Shown in pieces: positions 41,254 to 54,138 of a DNA stretch of 64,000 nt (the stretch's first letter is position 1; each line of letters begins with the position of its first letter). The translations under genes were made by a program, and so were the position numbers. Below the pieces are notes generated by a model. It was not told the origin of the DNA. It did not search any database and worked only from the letters and a program-made list of their open reading frames with translations. Origin of the DNA: Coffea arabica. Its lineage: Eukaryota > Streptophyta > Magnoliopsida > Gentianales > Rubiaceae. The stretch lies in NCBI RefSeq assembly GCF_036785885.1, contig NC_092329.1, forward strand, positions 2,418,001 through 2,482,000, written 5' to 3'.

Positions 41254-44200
41254 TTAGAAGAAGTCATTAAGATAATTTTCGAGAATCTGTTTGACCAGCA
41301 TCCTGTATCCTTGCTCTGTGGGATGGTAACTATCCCAAAACAGATACTTAGAGTCATCTTCACACGTCTTGGTGTATTCGTTGCATAAAATCGCTACCTC
41401 TACTTGCCCCGTACCGCAGCACCCATAATCCACAACTTCAAAACCTGATATCAGCGTAAAAATTTTTTGTTAATGTCATTCTGAATTTGCTGTAACAAAG
41501 TCAAAAGTTTTAAGTAAAATTCGTGATGATTTACATGGAGCCAAGATCGGTGATACTTAAAGACTTAAAAGAGCTAAGATTGATTACCATAATTTCCTGG
41601 ATTCTGGATGATATCAAGTAGAGGTTGAAAAACTTCAATGTAAACAATCTTTCCCTGAGGATAATTTCTGCTGAGAGAACTAATCTCAGCTGAAAGCTTC
41701 CCATTGACCAATTGGGCTGCTTGGTTTTGGCTGGGAGCACAAACTCTTAAAGAACCTCCCGCTAGGGTTCTCTGAGATGGCACACATCCTATCGGTGGGA
41801 CACTAAAAACAGCAATTTTGCTTGCGCCAAGTTTATGCAAATCCTTGACAATTTAGATCAAAGTTCATAAGCAAAAGTAGCTCACGAAACAATTGGAAGC
41901 TGCAGTAAAGAAACAGATAGCATTTTGGCACCTGTATAAAACTGGAAGCTGAGGATACCATAAGATCAGCGTAAGAATTAACATCGTACTGTGCTTTCCG
42001 AACCCCAAAGGTGAAGTACGTGTTGGCAATGTCATCACTGCCTGCTACTATCAAGAACATGGCGTTTGCTAGAATGTAGCTGGCTTTTTCTCCTCCGACG
42101 AGACGTTTGAGCTTGCCAATGTATTCCTTGAAGTATTCTAATTGCTGCTGTAGCGATATCACCGACTGATAACAATGCCATTAATGCTCAATTTTAGCTT
42201 CTCATAAAATTGATTCACTAGAATTATTACTGCTACTCCATCCGTCCAAAGCCAAAAATAGTCATCCTTTTCTTTAGAATGTCACCATTTTTTTCGGAGT
42301 ATGCATGACAGCATGAGTGGAGATTTTAACTACAGTTCCAAAAACAAAAAAAATTTCCGTTTTCCCCTCAAAATCTGACAAACTAATGCAAAAGATTAGC
42401 TGCACAAAAGCTCTCTGTTTGATCAGGAAAAATGGTTACGACGAACATATCAATGCGACGGATGGAATAAAATGCTTTGAAGAAGGGAAGAAACAAAAGC
42501 CAAAAGTTGTACTGACCACTAATTGAGGAGTCTGGGGATCATATCCGGAGCCTCCTGAAGCAAAACTTACACCAGTTTGGAGATCATTGGGTTGCAAGTG
42601 CGGGTCAAGATAAGCTGGCACGATATCTTTAACTCCTAGTTCTTCAGCTGAATTGGAAATATAAGCGCCCTCGCGTAATTAGAACTGTGAGTAACAAGCA
42701 AAACAAGAAACAAGTATTCTGCTGTACAATTTTCATTCTTGAGTCACTACATGTAACTTGCATCTTTCTTCTTTCCAAATGAATACAGAATTTACGGGTT
42801 TCTTAAGAGGGTCTATGTTAATGTTTTGGTAGTTTTCTGAGGAATTTCTATATATTGACATAATTTACTGTGAGTAGTCGAAAATACATCGACGGTAATT
42901 TCAAACTCCAATTGAAGTTTTTAACAACAATTCAGAAGTCATAAGTAATCATATGAAACTTAATAAAATGATAGAAATTATACTGATTCCTTCTTTCTTT
43001 CCTGTGATGTAATTCAAATTAATAGTATAAGAATTTAACATGGACTGTAGTGTTGCCAGTGTGATGTAAAGCAGTGCAACCCAACCGAGTTGCTCGACTC
43101 GTGAGCTGGATCAACTACTCGACTCAAGTCCAATGCTCTCCAATGTTGAGTTGAATTTGATCTACTTGATAGGTAATTCGAATTAAGTTCTACGGTGGAC
43201 AAATGTATTCATTGGATCAACAAACTTCGAGTAGTATTATATAGTACTAATTAACATATTAATATTAATATTTTTATTTATTAATATAAAATGTTGATTA
43301 TTTTCTTTATTTAAATTTAAATAAAATATTAATTTATATTTCGTAAGCTCGATTAAACTCAAATTGAGCTTGACTTAGACTAAGGTAAAATAAAAAAGAA
43401 CTCGAGTTCAGAAATTTGAGATCGAGTCCAGCTCTAGACTAGAGACTAAAGCATGCGTAGGGCCGGAGATGTCCTGTCCTGCAAGCGAACGTTGAAAACC
43501 GACCCAACCAGGCTAATAGAAACAAATTTGTGGATTCTGGTTCAGGGCTTTGGTCTGCGAATGCCTGTCAGACGCCTATGCTTTCATCAAAAACCTTGGC
43601 GAGTTTCTTTCTCTTCTTTTTTTGGCCGCAACATAATATAGTTTTATAATCTAATCTATTCTATTATATAGAAAGGAAGGAGAGTCTAAAATTACTGTAC
43701 AAAAAATTAGCAGACATATCAATCTCAATAGATCAAAGGAATATTTTGACATATTTTCTAGATTTTTTTCACTGTAATTAGGGTTTAAAATCCGATCTAC
43801 TGTTTAAAAAAGAAAATTTAATCCCTTTTTGATCGTTATGAAGACGGTACATCTACGCAGTGCAGTTACTCGTCCAGCCACTATCGACGTTTTCGGGAAA
43901 AAAAGAGGGGGGGGGGGGGGGGTTGGTGGGGGGTTTTACTTGTCCAGCCAATGAGGGTGCGAAGTTGAAGCGTGAATAGAATACCACGCCTTTAATTTCT
44001 TGAATCAGCCACCTTACCCAACGCTGCCCCTCCCTCAAACTCCAGAAACGAAATAAAACCCCGAGAGAGAGGAGAACATAGAAAAGTGTTCAACAGAATA
44101 TTTGAGGCCGTGCTTGTCAAGTTGAAAACCTTACCAATTATGTCCGGAGGTGTCTTAGCATTGCTAAACCTTCCCGTTGGAACACCGCCAGCAAAGTCCT

Positions 44201-44456
44201 TTCCATAAGGATGAAAGTTGCACTTTACCAGTGAGGAAAGATTGTTGTTGTTACCCTGATCAACTATGGAGTCTCCAAAAGCGAAAACAGCTGTTACTGT
44301 TGCATTTTTCGGTAGCTTCACCCGAGCCTCACCTGAGTTGGAAAACATTAACAGGAACAGACAGCAGTAGTAGAACAAAGCCACTGATAGCAAACGTGAC
44401 CGAGTGAAATTGGAAGACAACGGATGAGGAGACCGTTTCATGAGGAGAAAACCCAT
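41254..44456 (-). CDS. GDSL esterase/lipase, EXL type (copy 2)
   Basis: Paralogue of the gene 1.1 kb downstream. Five exons: 44456-44135, 42647-42517, 42165-41932, 41843-41588 and 41444-41254. GT-AG introns with agreeing phases give 377 aa. Exons 2, 3 and 4 are exactly 131, 234 and 256 nt, the same as in copy 1. The N-terminus is longer, with a hydrophobic signal anchor at about 22-38. The nucleophile is S63 in AFGDSIVDQGNNNN and block V is WDSYH with D352 and H355. Block III reads GSDD (D195 in place of Asn), a variant I recall as frequent in the EXL group, so I do not treat it as inactivating. Intron 1 (1.5 kb) holds a TCGAG-rich repeat and a G-tract. Intron 2 holds a Stowaway MITE. A second in-frame ATG at 44441 is an alternative start. 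Confidence 0.9.
42236..42467. mobile_element. Stowaway-type MITE in intron 2 of GDSL copy 2
   Basis: The left end CTCCATCCGTCC is preceded by TA (42234-42235). The right end GACGGATGGAA is followed by TA (42468-42469). These are the TIR and target dinucleotide typical of Stowaway (Tc1/mariner) MITEs. The element is 232 bp and non-coding. It lies wholly inside the intron (42166-42516) and spares both splice sites. It is absent from the 95-bp matching intron of copy 1. Confidence 0.85.
43070..43440. repeat. TCGAG-rich dispersed repeat in GDSL copy 2 intron 1
   Basis: It is related in composition to 5160-5715. CGAGTTGCTCGACTCGTGAG and CTCGACTCAAG lie at the left, and ACTCGAGTTCAG and GATCGAGTCCAGCTC at the right, with an AT-rich middle. 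It is likely a degenerate non-autonomous DNA element. Confidence 0.4.
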
Positions 44457-44568
44457 TCAATATTCCTCTCTACGCACACACATGCAATTGATTTCCGGGG
44501 TTTAAATACCAGTTTGAAGAGAGGAAAGAGTTTGTCAGGACTCGGACTTGTTACTGTCTTGATGTGTG

Positions 44569-44578
44569 TATATATATG
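44569..44578 (-). promoter_or_regulatory. TATA-box candidate for GDSL copy 2
   Basis: A TATATATA stretch on the minus strand, about 115 bp upstream of the start codon at 44456. Confidence 0.45.
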
Positions 44579-44647
44579 GAAGATGGAATGACTGTTCATC
44601 GACAAAGGAAGGAGGAGAGAAGAGTGTACGTAGTCTAGTGTAGCCAT

Positions 44648-45777
44648 CGAATTAGGAGGTGGGTGAGATTTATGATCGGTAATTAAGAGTATAAATTAAT
44701 GACTAGAATCCGAATTGTATTGTACGTACTAATTATAAGACTAAAAGAGGAATGCTTAAATCTTTTGATGGTCAAACTAAAAACTGACCAAATAAACATA
44801 TGGACGACGTATATACCCTTTAAAAGCTGCTCCAACATTTGTCTGAAAAAAGAGGCATCCACGGGCAAATTAAAACTTCTACTGGGCAAGCCAGGTGTCC
44901 TAATCCAGAGTAGTTCACTACTTCAGAATGTCATCTTTCAAAAGAAAATGCAAGACCTGTCTGTCAACGAGTAATTTTAATGATCAGAGGGAAAAAAAAA
45001 TTTTTTTTTTTTGGGGGGTACGTAGTATGTAAAATGAATTAGAGGGTCACACGTAAATGGATAGTATGCATGAAGGCAAGTTGGTAATGTTAGCTCAGAA
45101 GATCGTTTTTGTGCCAAAAACATTAGCACATCATAAGGGTTGGTGGGCTACCTGGGATTCACGGCACTCCCCTGTTGTACAAGAGGAATTTAATTAGAAC
45201 AGAGTCTGATGAATCAAATCTAATCCGAAGAATTCAGAAGCACGCACATATTCTGTAAATTAATGATTATGTTACAACGCTGATTCAGAAAAAAATGATT
45301 AGGTTGGGTAAACGACCTCAGAACCACGCACGCATTTCAGTTTTTCTGCTCGCATGCCCTATAAGTCTATGAGGCAGCTGTGCGTGCAAGAACCTTGGCT
45401 TTTAAGTAACAATTTAAAAGTAAATGAAAGAATTTCTCTTAATTTTCATCACAGTCTGTGGTAGATGCTTTGAATACGTATCACTGCATGTTCTAGAGAG
45501 CAAAAATCGTGAATGACCCTTAACGTCAAAATCAATGACGGATATATTAATTAGCTCCATGTTTGGCAAGGCCAAAAGTAATAAAGATAATAGCATATTT
45601 ATCATGTAGGAAATCGGGTTGTAATAAAGATAATAGCAGCTGGAACGTTATTGGTAGATCAACAATTTAATTTACTCGCGGTTGACTGGGACATTTAACT
45701 TGTTATGCACTAAATTGATGATCATGTCAGAAGTGGTCAATGTTGCTGGTATGGAAAGCTCTGCAAGAAAAACACCA
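44648..45777. other. Intergenic DNA
   Basis: No gene is recognised. An A/T homopolymer junction lies at about 44990-45011. A repeated phrase AATAAAGATAATAGCA occurs at about 45580 and 45623. Confidence 0.45.
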
Positions 45778-45786
45778 ACATATACG

Positions 45787-45997
45787 CACTTGGGATGCTC
45801 GGTGACATGTTTTCTATGCCAATCCAATGCCACCTATAGTATTGCGCCAAGTGTCCTGTTATTATTTACACTTTAATTTTCTAATAATTCAACTTGGTTT
45901 GGTTTAATACTAGTGTAAATAATAACAGGACACTTGGTGCAATACTATAGGTGGCATTGGGTTGGCATAGAAAACATGTCATCGAGAATCCCAAGTG
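45787..45997. mobile_element. 211-bp MULE-type MITE, copy 2
   Basis: It has the same length and family as 20939-21149. Ends CACTTGGGAT and ATCCCAAGTG are inverted, and the arms pair over about 75 bp. The exact 9-bp duplication ACATATACG flanks it at 45778-45786 and 45998-46006, which places the family among Mutator-like elements. The perfect duplication suggests a fairly recent insertion. Confidence 0.9.
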
Positions 45998-46006
45998 ACA
46001 TATACG

Positions 46007-47116
46007 GAGGCGTTTTTTGAGAGAAACGGAGTGGGAATGGCTTGGCATACACATGCTAGTGTGGTCTTTTGATCTGTTTTCCCCCATTAAGCAAGTACAT
46101 TCTAGTTGTGAAAAAAAACAAGGGCTTAGATTTAGATTGATCTTGGGTGATAAGTTAAACAGCTGAAAATTAAAGACCTTGAAGGGGCTGTTGACTACAC
46201 TACATGCCGCCCGCAGGTACGTTTGAGACATATAATTACTGAGAGGCAAACACGTACGCATGCGGACATCTTGGCAAGGAAGGGCATTTGTTTTATATGA
46301 TATGATTCCTGCCCCAATTTTTTTTTTTTTCCCCCACAGCCCTCGCCCCCAAGTTTGTATCCCCTCTACTTTTGGATGATTTTCAGTTGGAAAACCATAT
46401 CAATCTCCTGTGCAAATCACGGGAAATGCTTGAATCTGTTGCTTTCCGCTGGTTTCTTTCTCCACATGTGGTACTTCAATTAATATAGGTGATATTCTCA
46501 CTAAAAATAATTTCTACAATAGATTCCGGGGTAGATAATCATAAGGTCAAAATTGGTCACTTATATGATATTTTTAAAATTCTAATACCAGTTAAATTCT
46601 CTTTATCTTTGAGATTTATATTTTTTTAAAAGGAAAATTTAAAATCGAATACGAATCGGATATCGATTGATCTGATTCGCATTATTTGAGTATCCGTTTG
46701 GATGCGGATCACTAATCTGATTTTCACGGATCCGATCATCCATTTGGTTCACAATTTGGATATCCAATCTACGAACACTAGGGGCATTCATCAACCACTC
46801 ATTGAGAATTCTGTAAAACAAAATTTTGGGAATTCTGGAATCGATTTTTTAGGACCAGTGTCTGATTATCATCCAAATTTTAGTTTGGTAAGTGAATTTT
46901 AGTTGAAAAATCGTTAATTCGATAATATCCGAAATTCAAAATATCAATAGTAAGCAAAAATATTTTTTTCCCATGTATGTTTTCCAACAAAATTCAATCA
47001 ATTTATTTAGTAATTCTTTACTGGACAGCTAGTTAGTAGTCAACAGTTAACTAATTACTAATTAGTATTTAGCAATATATGTGTGTGTATAGATATAACT
47101 AATACATATACCATTA
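46007..47116. other. Intergenic DNA left of the Helitron
   Basis: No gene is recognised. A low-complexity ATCCGA/GGATATC-rich patch lies at 46640-46770, a kind of repeat common in plants. AT-rich DNA follows up to the Helitron insertion point. Confidence 0.5.
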
Positions 47117-47261
47117 TCTTTACTATACTAAAGGTGCGAGTTGGGATTGCTACAGTGAATTTGGGCTGGTTATCATGCGATTGTGGTGACTTTGAGGGGC
47201 ATGTTGGTCTTTTGTCATTCAGTGGTAGTGGCTTTGCTGGAAATTTGCTGCTTGGCTTTGT

Positions 47262-47480
47262 GGTGGGCGGTGAGTTTGTTGCTGGCAGCTGTCTGCATGG
47301 CTCTGGAAATTCGATGCTGTCTGCGTGGTTTTGTTGTGAGCGGTGAGTTTGTTGCTATCAGCTATCTGCATGGCCTTTGGAAATTCAATGTTGTCTGCGT
47401 GGCTTTGTTGTGGGTGATGCGTTTGCTGCTATCAGCTGTCTCCATGGTTTTTGTTCGCTGCTGTCCGCCTGGTGGCTTTG
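47262..47480 (+). repeat. Minisatellite, about 3 units of 71-73 bp
   Basis: Units start around TGAGTTTGTTGCT (47271, 47344 and, diverged, 47415). Each carries CAGCTGTCTGCATGG and GTCTGCGTGGCTTTGTTGTG. It lies just inside the 5' end of the Helitron, upstream of the leader. The short open frames here are by-products of the repeat. Confidence 0.7.
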
Positions 47481-48220
47481 TGCTCGATGATTCTTAGTGA
47501 TGTAGGTGGTGCGTTAGCTGATGTTCGCTGTTTGCATGGACTTCAGCCAGGTGTTTTTATTTGTAGTACACCTGTACAGCTATACATGCATGATATGCAA
47601 GGTTTATAGACAACGTGTCGTGTTCTCTTTTCACGCCACATAATTCTATCGTTTGTTTTTCTTGCGGCCATTCTATACAAAGCTTGCTATGAATTCTTTA
47701 GTCCACGCCCGCGTTTGTTGGTAGCTGCAGGAGTGGGTCCTTCATTCTTGTGCTCTTGTACTCTTTACGCATGTTTTCTTTCAGTTTGAGTTAGCTAATG
47801 CCGTAGTTTAACAAACAGATTGGTCCTTGCTGCTGAGCTCGAATTCCTCTATTTTATATTGCCTACTAATTTATATTGTCAAGTAAGAAGTTTTCTTTCC
47901 CGTTCGTGTTCTTTTTTGGCAGTTTGATGATTAGCCATACTATTGATTATTATCAACTATCATGCCAATTGATTGAATATGCAGGTCTAATGTTTTTTTA
48001 CCTAACCTTTCTTTACTCATTGTTGCATATTTGTTTTCTTGTTCTGCTAGATTTCTTAGCACCATGCATGTTGATAATTATCTTTTTATTGCAAGTGGTA
48101 ATAGTTTGAGTATTGCATGGTTTTCACCTAAACTTTTTGCTTAGTTCTGGCCAATTCCTTGGACTTATTCTGTTAACCTTAGAAATCTAACTTTCTAACA
48201 CGGTCGCTTATCAAATTGGT

Positions 48221-48710
48221 TCTTTCTACAGCTTTTGAAATTTTTGTAAAATGTCTAAGTGAGCCAGAGTGTTAGCTGCAAGAGTGCAGCCTTCCAACTT
48301 TTTCGTATGTTTTTTCCTTTTCTCATACACGACCTCTTTTGCCAACTGAGAACTGAGCTTTGTCCTTTATTTCTGCCTTTCTGTGGTTTTGTCCTTGTAA
48401 TGAAAAGCTTAATAAGTCGTTCAGGTGAGTGCAGTGGTTGTGCTCTTGTACTTTTTACGCATGTTTTTTTTCAGTTTGAGTTAGTTTCTTTCTACAGCTT
48501 TTGAAATTTTTGTAAAATGTCTAAGTGAAACAGAGTGTTAGCTGCAAGAGTGCAGCCTTCCAACTTTTTCGTATGTTTTTCCCTTTTCTCATAAACGACC
48601 TCTTTTGCCAACTGAGAATTGAGCTTTGTCCTTTATTTCTGTCTTTATGTGGTTTTGTCCTTGTAATGAAAAGCTTAATAAGTCGTTCAGGTGAGTGCAT
48701 TCGTTCGGTG
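48221..48710 (+). repeat. 266-bp tandem duplication in the RepHel leader
   Basis: TCTTTCTACAGCTTTTGAAA starts at 48221 and again at 48487, and the following 220 or so bases are nearly identical. The matching region near the 3' end (about 61366-61590) has a single unit, so the duplication came after, or was lost relative to, the copying of that region. Confidence 0.85.
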
Positions 48711-48774
48711 AATCAAAACTTATGATAAAATGCTTGTGAAAACCTTTTGACTTGTGTAGATCTAAGTTTGTTTA

Positions 48775-51700
48775 ATGGGTCGTCAACGGAGATACGCAAG
48801 CTTGGAAGAAGCGAATCGGGACAGAAATGCAAAGAGGCGGCAGCAACGTGCTAATGCAAGTGCTAATCACAGTTCTGGCAAATACGAAGGTGTGTATGCT
48901 ATAATCATGAATGCACATAGCATATGTCAGCCGTGCATAATGAGGACACTGCGTTATATTCATCTATGTATTAATTATCCTGCTATATTTAGCAAAGGTT
49001 GCTTTTTTCTGATCATACTTTTGTTCTAGCTAATTTGTCGGGATTTCGTAGAGTTATCATTGGTATGAGAAATGCTAGGCTTTAGAGGTATCGATTTTGC
49101 TAATACAAAAATGAATGAAACACTCATTCCTCTGAACAGTTGCTGTTGATCCAACGGGACTTTCCGTGTCTATCGAACAACCTTCCGGCCACCATTCAGC
49201 TGTGGAATTGCGATATAAAAGTAAGGTTAGTATCGACACTGACGGAGTAAACAACCAAGACGTACAACATGTTACACCGATCTGTTTGCATTCAAAGGTT
49301 AGTTCTATTAGTCATGCAAGTTGCAATACGACGACAAAGGATTGTGCAGAAACAGCAGTTAGCGGAATGCATGAATGTCTGAAAGAAGCGAGCGTAGAAT
49401 CAACAATCTTAGCATCCACTTCTAACAGTGGTGTTGATGGTTATTCAGGAGACGCATGCTCATTGCCTATCATTACCGATCGCAGTGTTTTATCTGTGCG
49501 ACCAGGCAGAAAGTGTCAATCAGTTCGGCAGGGTGATACAACGCAGAAACGGCGTAAGATGTTAGCAAGGGATCCATTAAGCGTCATTGCCACTGAGCCG
49601 GATATATTACTCGATATTCCAGATTGCCAACATTGTAAGGCAAAGAAATTTCAGTTAGAACCACCTGGATTTTGCTGTTCTTCTGGTGAAATCCAATTAC
49701 TTCCTACTGAAATGCCAAGAGAACTAATGATGTTGTATCTTGAGGAATCTGAAGAAGCTGTTGAATTTCGCAGGTGCGTTAGAAGCTACAATAATATGTT
49801 TGCATTCACGTCTATTGGAGTGAACTGTGACAAATCATTGAATGAGTCTTATAATGGAATATACACCTTTAGAATCCAGGGCCAAATGTATCACTTTATA
49901 AATCAGTTAATCCCTAATGATGGTGATAAGGCAAGGAATGTGCAGTTATACTTTTTTGATACTGACCACGAAACAGTCAATCGGCTAGCCATCTCTAATA
50001 GATTTCGGCAGAGCCTAATTACTAAACTTGACGAGATCTTACGGATGAATCCTTATTCTGCGTTTTTCCGAGCCTTACAGAATCTATCAAACATAGATAA
50101 TTATAAAATAGTATTGGAGTCTAGCCCTGCAGTGGATCAAAAAGTATTCAACAAACCAACTGTGTCCCAAGTTGGTGCCGTTTGGGCAGATAATTGTGAT
50201 AATGAGCATGTGACTTCAAAGCATATTCAGGTTTATGGAAACAACGGAAAAACTCAAATTATTAAGCATTACTTCAGTTGTTATGATCCGTTGCAATACC
50301 CGCTCGTTTTTGCAAGCGGTGAGCCCGGTTGGCATCAAGGTATCAAACGCATTGTTCGTACTTCAAATGCGCGTAGGGCAGGTTCTTGCGAGGAAGAAGT
50401 TGAGCTAGCTCCATGTGCTGGAACAACACCGGATCAATTAATAAATGCTGAGAATTCAGGTAATTGGCTCTATGATATGTTCTAGATTTTTCTATAAACC
50501 TGTATCATATTTATATATTTTCCTATGAGTTTGTGCGGTATTTTTGAATACTAATTATGCAAGTTATTTGCTTTCTTTGCGTGCTACTTTAATATCTGTA
50601 TGAATTTTACGTGATACTATCTCCTAATTATAGACTTGTATCATGTTTAGATATTTTCGTACGAGTTTGTACGGCATTGTTTTATATTAATTATGCAAAT
50701 TATTTGCTTTTTTTGTGACTTACTCTAATTTTTTGATTATTTTTACGTAATACTATCTTGTAATATTACACCTTACTTATGTCTAATTATTCTTGACTAG
50801 CCATTCGTAAAAACAAGCGAAAACGCAATATGGTCTCATGTAGGGAGTACTACTGCTACAAACTACAGATTCGAGAGAACGATCGATCCATGCTATTGCA
50901 TATAGGACGATTGTTACAACAGTACGTGGTAGATATGTATGTGAAAATCGAATCAACAAGGTTAGATTTCTACAGACTGAATGACAATCAAACGCGGCTT
51001 CGATCGGAGTTATATCAGAGCCTTATAGATAGTCTCGCGCAAGGAGAATCTTCGTCTTCCAATGTTGGAACACGAATAATTCTTACAGGATCATTCATTG
51101 GAGGACCTCGTGATATGAGGCGCCGCTACATGGATGCGATGTCATTGGTCCAGCGATATGGAAAACCAGACATCTTCTTAACAATGACTTGTAATCGAAA
51201 TTGGCCTGAAATTAAAGATTTGCTCCTTCAAACTGATAAAGTTGAGAATCGCCCGGATTTAATTTCCCGTGTATTCAGAGCAAAATTAGAGCAATTAAAA
51301 AATGAACTGTTCAGGAAGAATATTTTTGGAGAAGTAGCAGCATATACCTATGTTATTGAATTTCAAAAACGAGGTCTTCCTCATGCTCATTTCTTAATTA
51401 TTTTAAAACAAGGAAGTAAGATGTATTCTCCTGAAGCTTATGACCAAATTGTTTGTGCCGAGTTGCCTGATATCAATAAACACGAATATTTACACGGTCT
51501 TGTTGTTAAGCACATGATGCATGGTCCTTGTGGTACTATGAACCCTGCATGTGCATGTATGCGTAAGCATATTGGTTGCAAAGATAGATATCCCAAACAA
51601 TTTCGTGAGTCAACGATACATACGACCAACTCATATCCACTATACCGTCGTCGAAATGACAAGAAGAAGGTCAAGGTACGCGGCCATTATCTTGATAATT

Positions 51701-54138
51701 GTTGGGTAGTACCTTATTGTCCTTATCTCTTAGCAAAATTTAATTGTCATATGAATGTTGAAATATGCTCCACAATTCAAGCTGTCAAGTATATATATAA
51801 ATATATATATAAAGGGCATGATAGAGTTTTGTATCAGTTAAGTGACATTGAGACAAATAGCACCATTGATGAAATAAAAAATTATGTTGCAGCAAGATGG
51901 GTATCTCCTCCCGAAGCAATGTGGCGAATTTTTGGTTTCGATTTGAATCAAATACATCCATCTGTCATGACCTTAAAAGTACATTTGGAGAACAAACAGC
52001 CAGTAACATTTCCAGAAAAAAGCTCCCTTCATAGTGTTGTAAAAAATCAGGCTTTGCAAAAAACCATGCTAACAGAATTCTTTTCCATGAATAGGTATGA
52101 CAACTACGCGAAGAATCTCAATTGTGTGTACGTACAGTTTCCTGAATACTTCAGATGGAACCAGCAATCAAAAATTTGGGAACAGCGTAAGCAAAGAGAA
52201 GTCATCGGTCGCCTTTTAGGTGCACATCCATCTGAAGGAGAAAGGTATTATTTACGAATTCTATTGATGCATGTGAGGAAACCAACTTCATTTACAGACT
52301 TGAGAACTGTAAATGGACATGTCTCTGCTTCATTCCATGACGCTGCGGATGAAATGGGACTGCTACAAACAGATAATGCATCTGAGCTATGTTTATCCGA
52401 AGCAGTTGCCTACAAAATGCCTAATTCGTTGCGGCAATTATTTGCTGCTATCTTAGTTTATTGCAGCCCAAAGAACCCTACTCAACTATGGCTAGAATTC
52501 AAAGACTTCCTATCTGAAGATATAAGGCGGGATTCTTCAATCCCGATTCATCTTATAGAAGCCAAAGTACTACAATGCATCGATAACTATTTACAATCAA
52601 TGGGAAAAAGTTTAGCTGATTATCGGTTGAGCACACCACTGATCCAACAATCCCAACAAGAAGTAGTAGCGAGAGATATAGAAACTGAAAGGAATATAAT
52701 TGTAACTGAGAGCGACCTTCGAGCAATTGACGAACTGAACAAAGATCAAATGAATGCCTATGAACAAATTTTAGATGTTGTTACAAGTAATGGCTCGACA
52801 TCATTTTTTGTGGATGGACCAGGAGGTACGGGGAAAACATTTCTATACCGAGCTCTTCTCGCAAAAATCAGATCAACAGGTGGCATAGCACTTGCAACTG
52901 CAACTTCGGGCGTTGCAGCTTCAATCTTGCCTGGAGGCCGTACTGCGCACTCACGATTTAAAATACCGCTACATGATGATGATTCGAAGAGCTGTCGCGT
53001 TGGGAAGCAAACCGCAATTGCACAGTTGATTAGAGATGCAAGGCTTATTATCTGGGATGAGGCAAGTATGGCAAAACGAAAATCAATCGAACGGTTTGAT
53101 GAAATGATGAGAGATGTCACTGGTCACAATCTGTTATTTGGTGGTAAGACTGTGGTTTTCGGAGGGGATTTCCGCCAAACATTACCGGTTGTGACAAGAG
53201 GTTATAAGGAAGATATTATTAGTGCAAGCTTAGTTATGTCTCCTATATGGAATCAACTGACAAAGCTAAGGCTGAAAGAAAATATGCGAGCTCGTTCAGA
53301 CAAGAACTTCAGCGATTTTCTACTTCGAATTGGTAATGGTACAGAGATATCAAATCATATGAATGAAATCAAGATCCCAACATCGATAAATCTACACTTT
53401 GTACATCATACTTCATCAGTGGAAACTTTGGTAAGTATGGTATTCCCAGATATGGAGGCATTCATCAATAATCCATCGTCAATTGTTAACAGAGCTATCT
53501 TAATGACGCGGAATGATTTTGTGCATGAAATTAATGATATGCTAATCAACAAATTCCCAGGTTCGCAACAAACATATCTAAGTTTTGATGAAGCTCTTGA
53601 TACATCGCATCAGTTGGAAAACCAAGATTTTTTGAATACGCTTACACCGAAAGGATTGCCCCCGCATGAATTAAAACTGAAAAAAAACTGTCCTGTTATG
53701 TTAATTCGAAATATAAACCCGACTGAAGGACTTTCAAATGGCACACGCCTTATATGCAAAGAATTCGGACGTAATGTCATTCATGCAGATATTTCTTTTG
53801 GTACATATACTGGTAAGTCAGTTTTCATACCCCGAATTCCTTTACAATGTTCAGATGATGAACTTTGCTCCGTTCCCTTTAAAAGAATTCAGTTCCCTTT
53901 AAGATTATGCTTCGCAATGACAATTAATAAAGCACAAGGGCAAACATTAGATTACGTTGGCTTATATCTAAAAGAACCTGTATTTTCGCACGGCCAGTTA
54001 TATGTTGCATTATCACGGGGAAAAACGGCAAACAATGTGAAAGTACTTATTAGACCGTTAACTTTTTTCTCTGAGCAGACGGACTACACAAAAAATATTG
54101 TATACAAAGAAGTCTTGTCTATGATTGGTCTACATTAA
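48775..54138 (+). CDS. Helitron RepHel (HUH-Y2 replication initiator fused to PIF1-like helicase)
   Basis: Nicks, joins and unwinds Helitron DNA in rolling-circle transposition. Exons 48775-48889, 49140-50459 and 50801-54138 join through two GT-AG introns in one frame to 1,590 aa with no internal stop. The N-terminus MGRQRRYASLEEANRDRNAK is the basic segment usual for plant Helitrons. A Cys pair (C201, C204) with C217/C218 forms a zinc-finger-like site. The Helitron N domain runs through exon 2. The HUH motif is H673-A-H675 (RGLPHAHFLI). The two catalytic tyrosines are Y809 and Y813 in KYIYKYIYKGHD. The PIF1-like helicase has Walker A GPGGTGKT (1151-1158), Walker B IIWDEAS with D1231-E1232, FGGDFRQTLPVV, and the final INKAQGQTLDYVG and YVALSRGK motifs. 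Key residues of both enzymatic halves are present, so the protein looks potentially functional, which sequence alone cannot prove. Confidence 0.92.

Noticed and set aside
41932-42165. GSDD instead of GSND in GDSL copy 2 as a sign of an inactive enzyme
   Set aside because: I recall this variant as common in the EXL group, and the Ser, Asp and His of the triad are all present.
47083-47497. Hydrophobic frames of 87 and 104 codons near the Helitron 5' end
   Set aside because: They arise from the 72-bp minisatellite and lack any recognisable domain.
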